Assembly: GCF_001425755.1 (NCBI RefSeq)
Contig: NZ_LMDH01000001.1
Coordinates: forward strand, 1,434,060-1,498,059
Reading direction: 5' to 3'
Length of the DNA stretch: 64,000 nucleotides
Source of the DNA: Aeromicrobium sp. Root344
GTDB lineage: Bacteria > Actinomycetota > Actinomycetes > Propionibacteriales > Nocardioidaceae
The position numbers were made by a program, and so were the translations under genes. Every line of letters begins with the position of its first letter. The first letter of the stretch is position 1. Below, piece by piece: positions 16,771 to 24,462 of this stretch. Under the pieces are notes generated by a model that worked only from the letters and a program-made list of their open reading frames with translations, was not told the DNA's origin and ran no database searches.

Positions 16771-17115
16771 TCAGAACTGGATGACGGGCCGCAGCTCGAC
16801 CCCACCGTCCCACGCGCCGGGGATCTGGGCGGCGATCGCCACAGCGCTGTCGAGGTCGTCGGCCTCGATCAGGTAGAAGCCGGACAGGACCTCGCGGGCC
16901 TCGACGAACGGGCCGTCGGTCGTCAGGACGTCGCCGCCACGGCCGCCCTCGACCTTGACGACCGTCGCGGTGGAGGTCGGGTGGAGCGCTGCTCCGCCGC
17001 GGATCGAGGCGGCCTGGTTCTCGCTGAACTCGGCGTACATCTTGGTCGTCTCGGCCTCTTCGGGTGAGGTCCAGTCGCCGTCGTGGCTGTAGATGAGAGC
17101 TGCGTACTGGGTCAT
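16771..17115 (-). CDS. YCII/DGPF-domain protein, partner of the ECF42-like sigma factor
   Basis: 114 residues of the YCII-related fold with the name-giving motif in TTDGPFVEAREVLSGFYLIEA (about 67-87). DGPF proteins accompany ECF42 sigma factors as the probable main regulon member. Their chemistry is unproven. ATG 17115 has GAAAGG at the right distance; the longer frame to 17193 lacks such a site. Two bases separate its stop from the sigma factor start, so it is the first gene of a two-gene operon. Confidence 0.88.
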   Translation of the reverse strand: MTQYAALIYSHDGDWTSPEEAETTKMYAEFSENQAASIRGGAALHPTSTATVVKVEGGRGGDVLTTDGPFVEAREVLSGFYLIEADDLDSAVAIAAQIPGAWDGGVELRPVIQF

Positions 17116-17164
17116 GGCAGGGCCTTTCGGGTGTCGTACGTTCCCTGTGAACGTCTCACCCAGG

Positions 17165-17192
17165 GGACGACCGAAACAGCCCCGATCGGACA
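17165..17192 (-). promoter_or_regulatory. Candidate ECF42-type promoter of the YCII-sigma operon
   Basis: On the minus strand TGTCCGA (17192-17186) is followed 16 nt later by TCGTC (17169-17165). This resembles the TGTCGA / CGTC-like elements reported for ECF42 targets but with an inserted base, so it is only a candidate for autoregulation. Confidence 0.3.
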
Positions 17193-17200
17193 CCTGATGA

Positions 17201-17216
17201 TGTGATCTGGGTCACA
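17201..17216. promoter_or_regulatory. Crp/GlxR-like site
   Basis: TGTGATCTGGGTCACA has both perfect half-sites of the TGTGA-N6-TCACA consensus of Crp-family regulators. It lies 86 bp upstream of the YCII start and overlaps the stop codon of the LLM gene. Confidence 0.55.
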
Positions 17217-18084
17217 CCTTGTGGATGATGTTCTCCGCGTACTGCTCGAGGTGCTTGATCTTGGTCTCGAGCGGCTCGGTGTCGGGGCCCTTGATGTAGG
17301 GGATCCGGAAGCCGACGATGCAGTCCGTGACCCCCTTGTCCTCGAGCCGCTTGATCCCGTCGAGGTCGTACGCGTCGTAGGAGATGACGTGCACCTCGAA
17401 GTCGTCGCGGGTGTCGCCCTCGGCCTTGCGGATCTCGGCGAGGCGGTCGAGCAGCCGGTCGAGCTCCTCGCCGTCGCCGCCGGCGTGCATCCAGCCGTCA
17501 CCCTTGACCACGGCGCGCCGCAGCGCCTTGTCGACGTGGCCACCGACGAGCAACGGGATCTTCTCGGTCGGCGCCGGGCACAGCTTGAGCTCGTCGATGT
17601 CGTAGAACTCGCCCTGGTAGCCGAAGAACTCCCCGGTGGTGAGCCCGCGCAGGATGTCCATGCACTCGTCCATCCGCTTGCCGCGCCGCGCCCAGTCGAC
17701 CTGCAGGTTGGCGAAGTCCTCCGGCCACGGCGAGATGCCGACGCCGAGGCCGAGCCGGTTGCCGGAGAGGAAGGCGAGCGACGAGGCCTGCTTCGCCACC
17801 AGCACGGGCGGACGTACGGGCAGCTTGAGCACGAACGGGGTCAGGCGCAGCGTCGAGGTGACCGCGAAGAGGTGCGCGCAGAGGATCATCGCCTCGATGA
17901 ACTCCTTGCCCTCGAGGAACTCCCGGTCGCCGGTGTCGGTGTAGGGATACTTCGAGTCGGACTCCTTGGGGTAGATCAAGGAGTCCGCGACGGTCATCGA
18001 CGTGTAGCCGGCGGCCTCGGCGGCCTGGGCCAACGGGGCGTAGTAGTCCGCCTGGGTCATGGCCTCGGCATAGGTGAAACGCAT
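17212..18084 (-). CDS. LLM-class F420-dependent oxidoreductase
   Basis: 290 residues of the luciferase-like superfamily: MRFTYAEAMTQADYYAPLAQAAEAAGYTSMTVADSL at the start, LRLTPFVLKLPVRPPVLVAKQASSLAFLSGNRLGLGVGISPW in the middle of the barrel. It resembles mycobacterial F420-dependent members. It diverges from a SnoaL-like gene across 46 bp holding a KstR-like palindrome, which suggests a role in steroid or lipid catabolism (inference). TAGTCT ends 7 nt before ATG 18084, a leaderless start. Confidence 0.82.
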   Translation of the reverse strand: MRFTYAEAMTQADYYAPLAQAAEAAGYTSMTVADSLIYPKESDSKYPYTDTGDREFLEGKEFIEAMILCAHLFAVTSTLRLTPFVLKLPVRPPVLVAKQASSLAFLSGNRLGLGVGISPWPEDFANLQVDWARRGKRMDECMDILRGLTTGEFFGYQGEFYDIDELKLCPAPTEKIPLLVGGHVDKALRRAVVKGDGWMHAGGDGEELDRLLDRLAEIRKAEGDTRDDFEVHVISYDAYDLDGIKRLEDKGVTDCIVGFRIPYIKGPDTEPLETKIKHLEQYAENIIHKV

Positions 18085-18091
18085 GCCGCTC

Positions 18092-18097
18092 AGACTA
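18092..18097 (-). promoter_or_regulatory. -10 hexamer of the LLM gene at 18084 (leaderless)
   Basis: TAGTCT on the minus strand ends 7 nt before ATG 18084. It overlaps the first bases of the KstR-like palindrome, so repressor binding would block the polymerase. Confidence 0.45.
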
Positions 18098-18109
18098 GAA
18101 CGTGTTCTC
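18096..18109. promoter_or_regulatory. KstR-like operator
   Basis: TAGAACGTGTTCTC matches the mycobacterial KstR consensus TNNAACNNGTTNNA at every fixed base except the last, and its core AGAACGTGTTCT is a perfect 12-bp palindrome. It lies between two divergent start codons. KstR is the TetR-family repressor of cholesterol catabolism genes; another TetR protein with a similar site is possible. Confidence 0.6.
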
Positions 18110-18130
18110 GTTTTGTGCCAGAGTGCTCGC

Positions 18131-18556
18131 GTGGACCTTCACGAGATGACCGACCGACTTGAGATCGCCGACGTGCTCACGCGCTACACGCGAGCCATCG
18201 ACTCGCACGAGTGGGACCGGCTCGAAACGGTCTTCACCCCCGACGCCCAGATCGACTACACCGAGTCCGGGGGGATCGCCGGGGCCTACCCCGAGATCAA
18301 GCCGTGGCTCGCGGAGGTGCTGCCGGCGTTCTTCCGCACGATGATGCACACCCTCGGCCAGGTCGAGGTGGCCCTGCGCGGGGACGAGGCGGACGTGACG
18401 GCCTACTTCCACAACCCCATGACGATGGACGACGGGGCGGGCGGAGAGAAGGTCGTCGAGATCGGCGGGCTCTACCGCCACACGATGGTCCGTACGCCCG
18501 ACGGCTGGCGCAGCCGCAAGCTCCACGAGCAGGTCGTCTGGAAGCGCGGCCTCTGA
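18131..18556 (+). CDS. SnoaL-like / NTF2-fold protein
   Basis: 141 residues from GTG 18131. The cone-shaped NTF2-like fold of SnoaL-type polyketide cyclases and steroid isomerases is suggested by EIADVLTRYTRAIDSHEWDRLETVFTPDAQIDYTESGGIAG and the closing YRHTMVRTPDGWRSRKLHEQVVW. No catalytic assignment can be made. GTG 18131 and ATG 18146 are both possible starts. It is divergent from the LLM oxidoreductase and shares the KstR-like operator, so the pair may act in one degradation pathway. Confidence 0.75.
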   Translation: MDLHEMTDRLEIADVLTRYTRAIDSHEWDRLETVFTPDAQIDYTESGGIAGAYPEIKPWLAEVLPAFFRTMMHTLGQVEVALRGDEADVTAYFHNPMTMDDGAGGEKVVEIGGLYRHTMVRTPDGWRSRKLHEQVVWKRGL

Positions 18557-18594
18557 GCCCGAGGGACGATTCGCCTCGCGTGGCGGTGTTCCCG

Positions 18595-18659
18595 TAGACT
18601 TCTGCGGTTGCCAGTTGGCAGCCCACTCCTGCTACGGAGGCCCCGTAGCCGTTTAGTCC
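18595..18659 (+). promoter_or_regulatory. rpsF promoter and leader hairpin, candidate S6:S18 binding element
   Basis: TAGACT (18595-18600) is a good -10. The leader holds GCTACGG (18631-18637) pairing perfectly with 18643-18649 around the loop AGGCC, directly followed by CCG. Known S6:S18 autoregulatory leaders carry a hairpin with a CCG element before rpsF; the placement fits, the detailed match was not verified. Confidence 0.4.
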
Positions 18660-18671
18660 GAAGGAGACTGA

Positions 18672-18968
18672 ATGTCATTGCGCCCGTACGAAGTCATGAT
18701 CATCCTCGATCCTGATCTCGAAGAACGTACCGTCGCCCCCAGCCTGGACACGTACCTCAACGTCGTGCGCCAGGACGGCGGCTCAGTCGACAACGTCGAC
18801 GTGTGGGGCAAGCGTCGCCTCGCCTACGAGATCAACAAGAAGAACGAGGGCATCTACGCCGTCGTCCAGCTCCAGGCGGAGCCGGCCACGGTCAAGGAGC
18901 TCGATCGTCAGCTCACGCTCAACGAGTCCGTTGTGCGTACGAAGGTCACACGTCCCGACGTGAAGTAG
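18672..18968 (+). CDS. rpsF: 30S ribosomal protein S6
   Basis: 98 residues, the normal length of S6, with [15 protein letters not shown] at the N-terminus, the central [22 protein letters not shown] and the closing [14 protein letters not shown]. It binds the 16S central domain as a heterodimer with S18. GAAGGAGA precedes ATG 18672. It is the first gene of the conserved rpsF-ssb-rpsR-rplI cluster. Confidence 0.97.
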   Translation: MSLRPYEVMIILDPDLEERTVAPSLDTYLNVVRQDGGSVDNVDVWGKRRLAYEINKKNEGIYAVVQLQAEPATVKELDRQLTLNESVVRTKVTRPDVK

Positions 18969-19075
18969 GCCCGACCCCGGACAGAGATGTCCACAAGGAC
19001 CGCAGACAGCCCCTCGCGGGTGTCGCACCCCTGCGGTTCACTGGAGTCAGACACCCCAATCCGAAAGGCTGCGCC
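18969..19075 (+). other. rpsF-ssb spacer with inverted repeat and DnaA-box-like sequence
   Basis: GGGTGTC (19017-19023) can pair with GACACCC (19051-19057). ATGTCCACA at 18987-18995 differs from the actinobacterial DnaA box TTGTCCACA by one base. The spacer may carry a control element for ssb. Confidence 0.3.
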
Positions 19076-19606
19076 ATGGCAGGCGAAACCGTCATCACCG
19101 TCATCGGCAACCTCACCGACGACCCGGAGCTCAAGTTCACTCCTTCGGGCGCCGCAGTTGCCAACTTCACCGTCGCGTCGACGCCTCGTACGTTCGACCG
19201 TCAGACGAATGAGTGGAAGGACGGCGATGCGCTGTTCATCCGTTGCGCCGCATGGCGCCAGCTGGCCGAGAACGTCGCGGAGTCACTGCAGAAGGGTCAG
19301 CGCGTCATCGTGACGGGCGCCCTCCGCATCCGCAACTTCGAGCGCCAGGACGGATCGAAGGGCACGAGCGTCGAGATCAACGTCGACGAGATCGGCCCCT
19401 CGCTGCGCTACGCCACGGCCAAGGTCACCAAGGCCAACCGCTCCGGCGGTGGCGACTTCGGTGGCGGCCAGGGCGGCCAGGGCGGCGGCAACGCCGGTGG
19501 CGGCGGGGCTGCGCAGAGCAACCCGTGGTCCACGCAGCCCGCGGCACAGGGTGGGTCTGACGCCTGGGGCGGCAACGCCGGCACGACCGACGAGCCCCCC
19601 TTCTAA
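19076..19606 (+). CDS. ssb: Single-stranded DNA-binding protein
   Basis: 176 residues. The OB-fold occupies about 1-115 ([28 protein letters not shown]...LRYATAKV). It is followed by a Gly/Gln-rich linker (about 122-145) and the acidic tip TDEPPF that binds partner proteins such as RecO, PriA and DNA polymerase III. Start ATG 19076 has GAAAGGC upstream. It lies between rpsF and rpsR as in most bacteria. Confidence 0.97.
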   Translation: MAGETVITVIGNLTDDPELKFTPSGAAVANFTVASTPRTFDRQTNEWKDGDALFIRCAAWRQLAENVAESLQKGQRVIVTGALRIRNFERQDGSKGTSVEINVDEIGPSLRYATAKVTKANRSGGGDFGGGQGGQGGGNAGGGGAAQSNPWSTQPAAQGGSDAWGGNAGTTDEPPF

Positions 19607-19636
19607 CCACACGTCAGCATCAAGTTCAGGAGCAAC

Positions 19637-19873
19637 ATGGCAAAGCCAGTCGTCCGGAAGCCGAAGAAGAAGAGCAACCCGCTCACTGCGGCCAAGGTCA
19701 CCGAAATCAACTACAAGGACACCGCGCTGCTGCGCAAGTTCATCTCGGACCGCGGCAAGATCCGCGCGCGCCGGGTGACGGGTGTCTCCGTCCAGGAGCA
19801 GCGTCTCATCGCCAAGGCCATCAAGAACGCCCGCGAGATGGCCCTGCTGCCCTACACCTCGACCAGCCGCTAA
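19637..19873 (+). CDS. rpsR: 30S ribosomal protein S18, cysteine-free (zinc-independent) form
   Basis: 78 residues with the S18 core [26 protein letters not shown] and the C-terminal [14 protein letters not shown]. Many actinobacterial S18 proteins at this locus have a C-x2-C near residue 13-16 and a later Cys/His pair; here the positions read SNPLTAAK and VSVQEQR, so all zinc ligands are missing. It is therefore the C-minus form, normally linked to zinc-poor conditions but here in the main ribosomal cluster. CAGGAGCA precedes ATG 19637. Confidence 0.96.
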   Translation: MAKPVVRKPKKKSNPLTAAKVTEINYKDTALLRKFISDRGKIRARRVTGVSVQEQRLIAKAIKNAREMALLPYTSTSR

Positions 19874-19883
19874 GGAGGTTCTG

Positions 19884-20330
19884 ATGAAGCTCATCCTCAC
19901 CCACGAGGTCACCAACCTCGGAGCCCCCGGCGACATCGTCGAGGTCAAGGACGGCTACGGCCGCAACTTCCTGCTGCCCCGCAACTTCGCCATCCGTTGG
20001 TCGAAGGGTGCTGCCAAGCAGGTCGAGTCGATCCGCGCGGCGCGCGAAGCCCACGCCGTGCACGACCTCGAGGAGGCCCAGAGCATCAAGGGCAACCTCG
20101 AGGCCAACCCGATCAACGTCCCGGTTCGCGCCGGCGTCGGCGGCCGCCTCTTCGGCGCCGTCACGGTCTCCGACATCGCCGACGCGCTCGCTGCGTTCGG
20201 CGTCAAGGTCGACAAGCGTCGCATCGAGGTCGGCAACCCGATCAAGTCCCTCGGGGCCCACACGGTCTCCGTTCGCGTCCACCCCGACGTGAGCGCGCAG
20301 GTCAAGCTCAACGTGGTCGCTTCCAAGTAG
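19884..20330 (+). CDS. rplI: 50S ribosomal protein L9
   Basis: 148 residues, the usual length. The N-terminal RNA-binding domain reads [36 protein letters not shown], then a long connecting helix and the C-terminal domain ending [23 protein letters not shown] lies 6 nt before ATG 19884. The gene closes the rpsF operon and is followed by a strong hairpin. Confidence 0.97.
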   Translation: MKLILTHEVTNLGAPGDIVEVKDGYGRNFLLPRNFAIRWSKGAAKQVESIRAAREAHAVHDLEEAQSIKGNLEANPINVPVRAGVGGRLFGAVTVSDIADALAAFGVKVDKRRIEVGNPIKSLGAHTVSVRVHPDVSAQVKLNVVASK

Positions 20331-20339
20331 TCCACCTCA

Positions 20340-20372
20340 GGCGGGTCAGGGTCGGGGGTTCCCTGGCCCGCC
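20340..20372 (+). terminator. Terminator of the rpsF-rplI operon
   Basis: A 12-bp stem with one T-G pair (GGCGGGTCAGGG with CCCTGGCCCGCC) and a 9-nt loop starts 9 nt after the rplI stop. No U-tract. Confidence 0.65.
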
Positions 20373-20395
20373 TCGGGTGGTCGGCGACCCCGATC

Positions 20396-22075
20396 ATGCG
20401 AATCCCAGCGGCTCCCACCGCCCTCCTCCTTGCCGGAAGCCTCCTGCTGTCCGGCTGCTCGGTGCTGTCCGGCGACGACAAGCCGTCGACCTCGAGCTCC
20501 AGCGCCAGTCTTCGGTTGAAGAACACGGCGTGGAAGACGGCCGGCCGCGATGCCGTCGCCAACGGCGGCAACCTTCGGCTCGGCACCACTGCCGTTCCGC
20601 GCAACTTCAATCCCGAGCATCCGGACGCCGTCAACACCGACGCCGCGCGCATCCTCGCACCCACCGTGGGCTCGGCCATCCGGATCACGCCGGCGGGCGG
20701 CTGGCAGGTCGATCACGACTACGCCGAGTCGGTCGAGGTCGCCGACAGCGATCCGCTCACGATCAAGGTCCGGCTCAATCCTCGTGCGGTCTGGCAGGGA
20801 GGCACGTCGATCACGGCTGCCGACATGAAGGCCTACTGGAAGGCTCTCAACGGCTCCGACGAGGACTATCAGGTCGCGTCGACCGAGGGCTTCGACGACA
20901 TCGAGTCGGTCGAGCAGGGCGACACGAAGTTCGACTACACCGTGACGTTCGCGACGCCAAATGCGGAGTGGCCGCTCTACATCTACCCGCACCTGGCCGC
21001 CAACGTCTCGTCCTCGCCCAAGTTGTTCAACACCGCGTTCCGCACCCGGGCGATCTCCTCCAACGGCCCGTTCGTCGTGGCCTCGATCGACACCGTCAAG
21101 GGCACGATCATCGAGAAGCCCAATCCGCGCTGGTGGGGCCAACGACCCAAGCTCTCGCAGATCACGTTCCAGGTCGCCAGCCCGGCCCTCCTGGCCAAGG
21201 CGTTCGCCGCCGGCGGGCTGGACGCGGTCGACCTCGACGCCAACACCTACGCCACCGTCAAGAAGACCAAGGACTCCACGATCCAGCGCGCCGCGGGCAT
21301 CGAGTGGTCGCAGATCACCCTCAACGCCGGCCGCGGCCCGCTCAAGGATCCCGACGTACGCCGCGCCGTGGCTCATGCGATCAACCGCGAGAGCATCGCC
21401 CGACTGGCGTCGTCACCGCTGGCCGCGTCGCCGAGCCCGCTCGGCAGTGTCATCTTCGTGCCGGGGCAGCAGGGCTACGTCGACTCGTCGAAGAGCATCG
21501 CCTACTCCCCGGACAAGGCCGAGTCGCTGCTCTCCGAGGCTGGCTGGACCAAGGGCTCCGACGGTGTACGTGTCCGCGACGGCAAGCGGCTGACCCTCGA
21601 CATGCCGGTGCCCGCCAAGACGCCGACCAACAGTCGCCGGGCCTCGCGGATCGCCCAGGACCTGAGCAAGGTCGGCATCGAGGTCAAGGTCAAGAACGTC
21701 CCGGCCGCCCAGTTCTACACCCGTTCGGTCATCCCGCTCGACTTCGACCTCGTGACGTTCGTCCGCCGGGGCTCGCCGTTCCCGATCGGCGCCGCGGAGC
21801 CGCTGTTCTATCCCGCCGACTCGGCGCAGAACTACACCGGCGTCACGGAGCAGCGCTTCGGCACCGGCTGGAAGACCGTCACCAGCACGCTCGATGACAC
21901 CCTGCGGCTCAAGCGCGTCGCCAAGCTCGACGAGTGGGTGTTCGACAACCCGACGGTCATCCCCCTCGCGACGACCCCGATCGCGGTCGGCGTGCGCAAC
22001 GGTCTCGTCAACTACGGTGCGGCCCAGTTCGAGCAGCCTGACTGGACGCTCGTCGGTTTCACCAAGAAGCGCTAG
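20396..22075 (+). CDS. ABC transporter substrate-binding lipoprotein (peptide type, SBP_bac_5)
   Basis: 559 residues. A lipoprotein signal with lipobox LLSGC (Cys21) precedes a Ser-rich spacer and a large type 5 solute-binding domain (for example AVWQGGTSITAADMKAYWKALNG, the family ITAxDVxxxw-like segment, and PDVRRAVAHAINRESIA). Such proteins feed oligopeptides or other solutes to Dpp/Opp-type permeases, but no permease or ATPase gene is adjacent, so it is an orphan receptor here. The start is ATG 20396; longer frames run back over rplI. The 3' end overlaps the hydrolase gene by 17 nt. Confidence 0.85.
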   Translation: MRIPAAPTALLLAGSLLLSGCSVLSGDDKPSTSSSSASLRLKNTAWKTAGRDAVANGGNLRLGTTAVPRNFNPEHPDAVNTDAARILAPTVGSAIRITPAGGWQVDHDYAESVEVADSDPLTIKVRLNPRAVWQGGTSITAADMKAYWKALNGSDEDYQVASTEGFDDIESVEQGDTKFDYTVTFATPNAEWPLYIYPHLAANVSSSPKLFNTAFRTRAISSNGPFVVASIDTVKGTIIEKPNPRWWGQRPKLSQITFQVASPALLAKAFAAGGLDAVDLDANTYATVKKTKDSTIQRAAGIEWSQITLNAGRGPLKDPDVRRAVAHAINRESIARLASSPLAASPSPLGSVIFVPGQQGYVDSSKSIAYSPDKAESLLSEAGWTKGSDGVRVRDGKRLTLDMPVPAKTPTNSRRASRIAQDLSKVGIEVKVKNVPAAQFYTRSVIPLDFDLVTFVRRGSPFPIGAAEPLFYPADSAQNYTGVTEQRFGTGWKTVTSTLDDTLRLKRVAKLDEWVFDNPTVIPLATTPIAVGVRNGLVNYGAAQFEQPDWTLVGFTKKR

Positions 22076-22748
22076 CGACGATCTCGGCCACGCGTCGGCC
22101 CACCGCCACCGTGGCGGGGTCGTCAGCCGGCACGAAGCGGTCGATCTCGGCGTCGTAGCGCGTCATCGCGATCGAGCCGTGGTCCGCGTCGACCTCGGTC
22201 CACGTGGTCGGCCAACCCGCCGCCCTAAGGCGGGCCTCGAGTCCGCGTACGAGCTGGGGTGTGGCGATCTCGTCGTGCGCCGCGCTCACGACGTGGACCG
22301 GCCCGGCGTGCGGGGCTGAGGGGAAGGGATCGGGCAGCGGCGCCCCGGTGAAGGGGTCCAAAGCCCGCGGGCCGTCCCCCGGTGACAGCAGGACGATGGC
22401 AGCGATGCCCACGCCGAGCGACGGCGCCCGCCTCACGAGGCCGACTGCCGCGGTGCCGCCGAGGGACCAGCCGGCCACCACGAGCCGGTCGGGATCGAGG
22501 CCGGCATCGTGCGCGACGCCGCGGGCGTGCTCGAGCGACGCCAGCAGATCCGAACGCCCGCCGTCGGGTGCGGCGGAGTCCCAGTCGGGCACGACGACGC
22601 GCAGTCCGTGGCCGGCGATCTCGCGGGCCAGGTCGGCGACGACCGCGCGGGAGTCCGTACCCCGGCCGTGCCACAGCAGCACAACGCCGGCCGCACCGTC
22701 GCCGTGCACGTCGAGTCGGCGGCCCGGGGCGTACTCGCGCGTGTCCAT
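22059..22748 (-). CDS. Alpha/beta hydrolase
   Basis: 229 residues with the alpha/beta-hydrolase layout: VVLLWHGRG after strand 3, nucleophile elbow GWSLGG (Ser about 94), an acidic residue near HDEIATP and His in VDADHGSIA. The compact size without a lid resembles dienelactone hydrolase or small esterases. The substrate is unknown. It ends within the 3' end of the binding-protein gene and starts 4 nt from the MATE gene stop, so the two minus-strand genes may form an operon. Confidence 0.8.
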   Translation of the reverse strand: MDTREYAPGRRLDVHGDGAAGVVLLWHGRGTDSRAVVADLAREIAGHGLRVVVPDWDSAAPDGGRSDLLASLEHARGVAHDAGLDPDRLVVAGWSLGGTAAVGLVRRAPSLGVGIAAIVLLSPGDGPRALDPFTGAPLPDPFPSAPHAGPVHVVSAAHDEIATPQLVRGLEARLRAAGWPTTWTEVDADHGSIAMTRYDAEIDRFVPADDPATVAVGRRVAEIVASASW

Positions 22749-22752
22749 GTCG

Positions 22753-24075
22753 TCAGTCTGCCGAACGGGTCGCGCCGAGGACCAGCCACGCGGTGCCGCG
22801 CTGTCGTCGCCACAGCGTGACGAGCCGGGCCGCGATGAACCCGCCGTACGCGACCCACAGCCAGGTGAAGCCGGCGCCCGACCACCCGACGGCGAGCACC
22901 AACGGGGCGTACGCGGCCAGGACGACCAGGCCGGCCTGTGCGAGGTAGCGACCGTCGCCCGCGCCGATCAGGACGCCGTCCAGCACGAACACCACGCCCG
23001 ACAGCGGTTGGATCAGGGCGACGACGAGCAGGGCGGGCACGAGAGCGTCCTGCACCGCGTGGTCGGACGTGAAGAGTCGCGGCAGCCACGGCGCCGTCGC
23101 GGCGAGCAGGACCCCGGCCAGCACCCCGGTCGCCACGCCCCAGCCGACCATGCGGGTGGTCAGGGCTCGGGTGCCGTCGGCGTCGCCGGCGCCCAGCGTG
23201 CGACCGGTCAGCGTCTGCCCGGCGATCGCGATGGCGTCGAGCCCGAACGCCAGGAACGTGACGACGGCACCGGCGACCTGGTTGGCGGCGAGCGGGACGT
23301 CACCCAGACCCGCGGCCACGAGCGTCGCGAGCACGAGGGAGGCGCGCAGGGTGACCGTACGGACCAGCAGCGGGACACCCACGCGCGCGGCGTCGACGAT
23401 CTCGGACGTACGCGGGCGGGTCGGCGCGCGGGCCGCGCGGGCCCGGCGCACGACGACCGAGACCAGCCACCCGGCGGCCAGCCACTGCGCCAGCACCGTC
23501 CCGACCGCGGCGCCACGAATGCCCCAGTCGAATCCGTAGACGAAGGTCACGTTGAGCAGGACGTTGAGGACGTTGGCGACGATCGTCGCGATCAACGGCG
23601 TGCGGAGGTCGAGGACCCCGCGCATCGCACCGGTGGCCGCCAGGATCAGCAGCATCGCCGGCACCGCGAGCGCCGAGACGACCAGGTAGTCCTGAGCGAA
23701 CCCGGACACCCGCCCGGAGCTCGAGAGCGCATCTGTCAAGGGCCCGCTCGCGATCGCGGTGACCGACCCGAGCGCGACACCGAGCCCGGCGGCCAGCCAC
23801 AGGCTGCTCACGGCGAGGCCCAGTGCGGTCCGCTCATCGCCCGCGCCGTGGTGGCGAGCGACGATCGCGGTGCTCCCGTACGCGAGGAAGATGCACAGAC
23901 CGACGACGGTGCCCAGCAGGACGGAGGCGGCGGCGAGACCGCCTAGCTCAGCGGTGCCGAGATGGCCGATGACCGCCGTGTCGGCCAGCAGCATGAGCGG
24001 CTCGGTGACGAGGGCGAAGAACGCCGGCACGGCGACCCGGAAGATCTGCCGGTCGATGTCACGCATCAGGGGCAT
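22753..24075 (-). CDS. MATE-family efflux transporter (DinF-like)
   Basis: 440 residues with about 12 membrane segments arranged as two homologous halves. The start IFRVAVPAFFALVTEPLMLLADTAVIGHLGTAELGGLAAA is typical of the DinF branch of MATE exporters, which use proton or sodium gradients to expel cationic compounds. ATG 24075 is chosen because AGGAAGG lies 8 nt upstream; ATG 24066 is also possible. It is divergent from dnaB across the 387-nt region. Confidence 0.88.
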   Translation of the reverse strand: MPLMRDIDRQIFRVAVPAFFALVTEPLMLLADTAVIGHLGTAELGGLAAASVLLGTVVGLCIFLAYGSTAIVARHHGAGDERTALGLAVSSLWLAAGLGVALGSVTAIASGPLTDALSSSGRVSGFAQDYLVVSALAVPAMLLILAATGAMRGVLDLRTPLIATIVANVLNVLLNVTFVYGFDWGIRGAAVGTVLAQWLAAGWLVSVVVRRARAARAPTRPRTSEIVDAARVGVPLLVRTVTLRASLVLATLVAAGLGDVPLAANQVAGAVVTFLAFGLDAIAIAGQTLTGRTLGAGDADGTRALTTRMVGWGVATGVLAGVLLAATAPWLPRLFTSDHAVQDALVPALLVVALIQPLSGVVFVLDGVLIGAGDGRYLAQAGLVVLAAYAPLVLAVGWSGAGFTWLWVAYGGFIAARLVTLWRRQRGTAWLVLGATRSAD

Positions 24076-24462
24076 CGCGGGCCTTCCTGGAGGTGACGGG
24101 AGAGTGTCGTGGGGTCAGCTGGACGGGTTTTGTCGACAAGTGTATGAACAGGCACCCGTGGATGACGAAGCGGCCAGAAGTATTTTGTCTCCACACGGGT
24201 GCACAGCCGTTTGCGCAGGTCAGAGCGTTGGAGACAGAGCAACGCGCGAGTTTGTCCACACCTTCGTCCACGGACTGTGCACATGGTTTCCGGCGTTTTC
24301 CACAGGTTGTCGGCGGTTGCGCACACCCCCTGTGGGGCGCTGTCTGTGATTGCTCCCCGTACGGGCCTACTGTGACGGGTCGGCACCATCCTCCAGGGCG
24401 TCTTCCGGAGTTATGGCAGTACCGACCGTTAACGTGAAGCACGGACGAAAGGGGACAGTTCT
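24076..24462. promoter_or_regulatory. dnaB upstream region with DnaA-box-like cluster and palindromes
   Basis: This is the only gene-free stretch above 300 nt. It contains an exact actinobacterial DnaA box TTGTCCACA (24252-24260), TTTTCCACA (24296-24304) and TCGTCCACG (24264-24272), the palindromes TTGTCGACAA (24130-24139) and CCCGTACGGG (24356-24365), and a 9-bp inverted repeat GCACCCGTG / CACGGGTGC (24152-24160 / 24194-24202). A TACTGT at 24367 could be a -10 for dnaB. Short open frames here have no coding character. Confidence 0.5.

Noticed and set aside
24093-24437. 114-codon open frame in the dnaB leader
   Set aside because: Composition is not coding-like (many Cys, His, Trp and Arg), no ribosome site, and it overlaps palindromes and boxes.
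24076-24462. Chromosomal replication origin
   Set aside because: DnaA-box-like sites occur, but dnaA, dnaN and rpmH are not here and the boxes are too few. It is better read as a dnaB control region.
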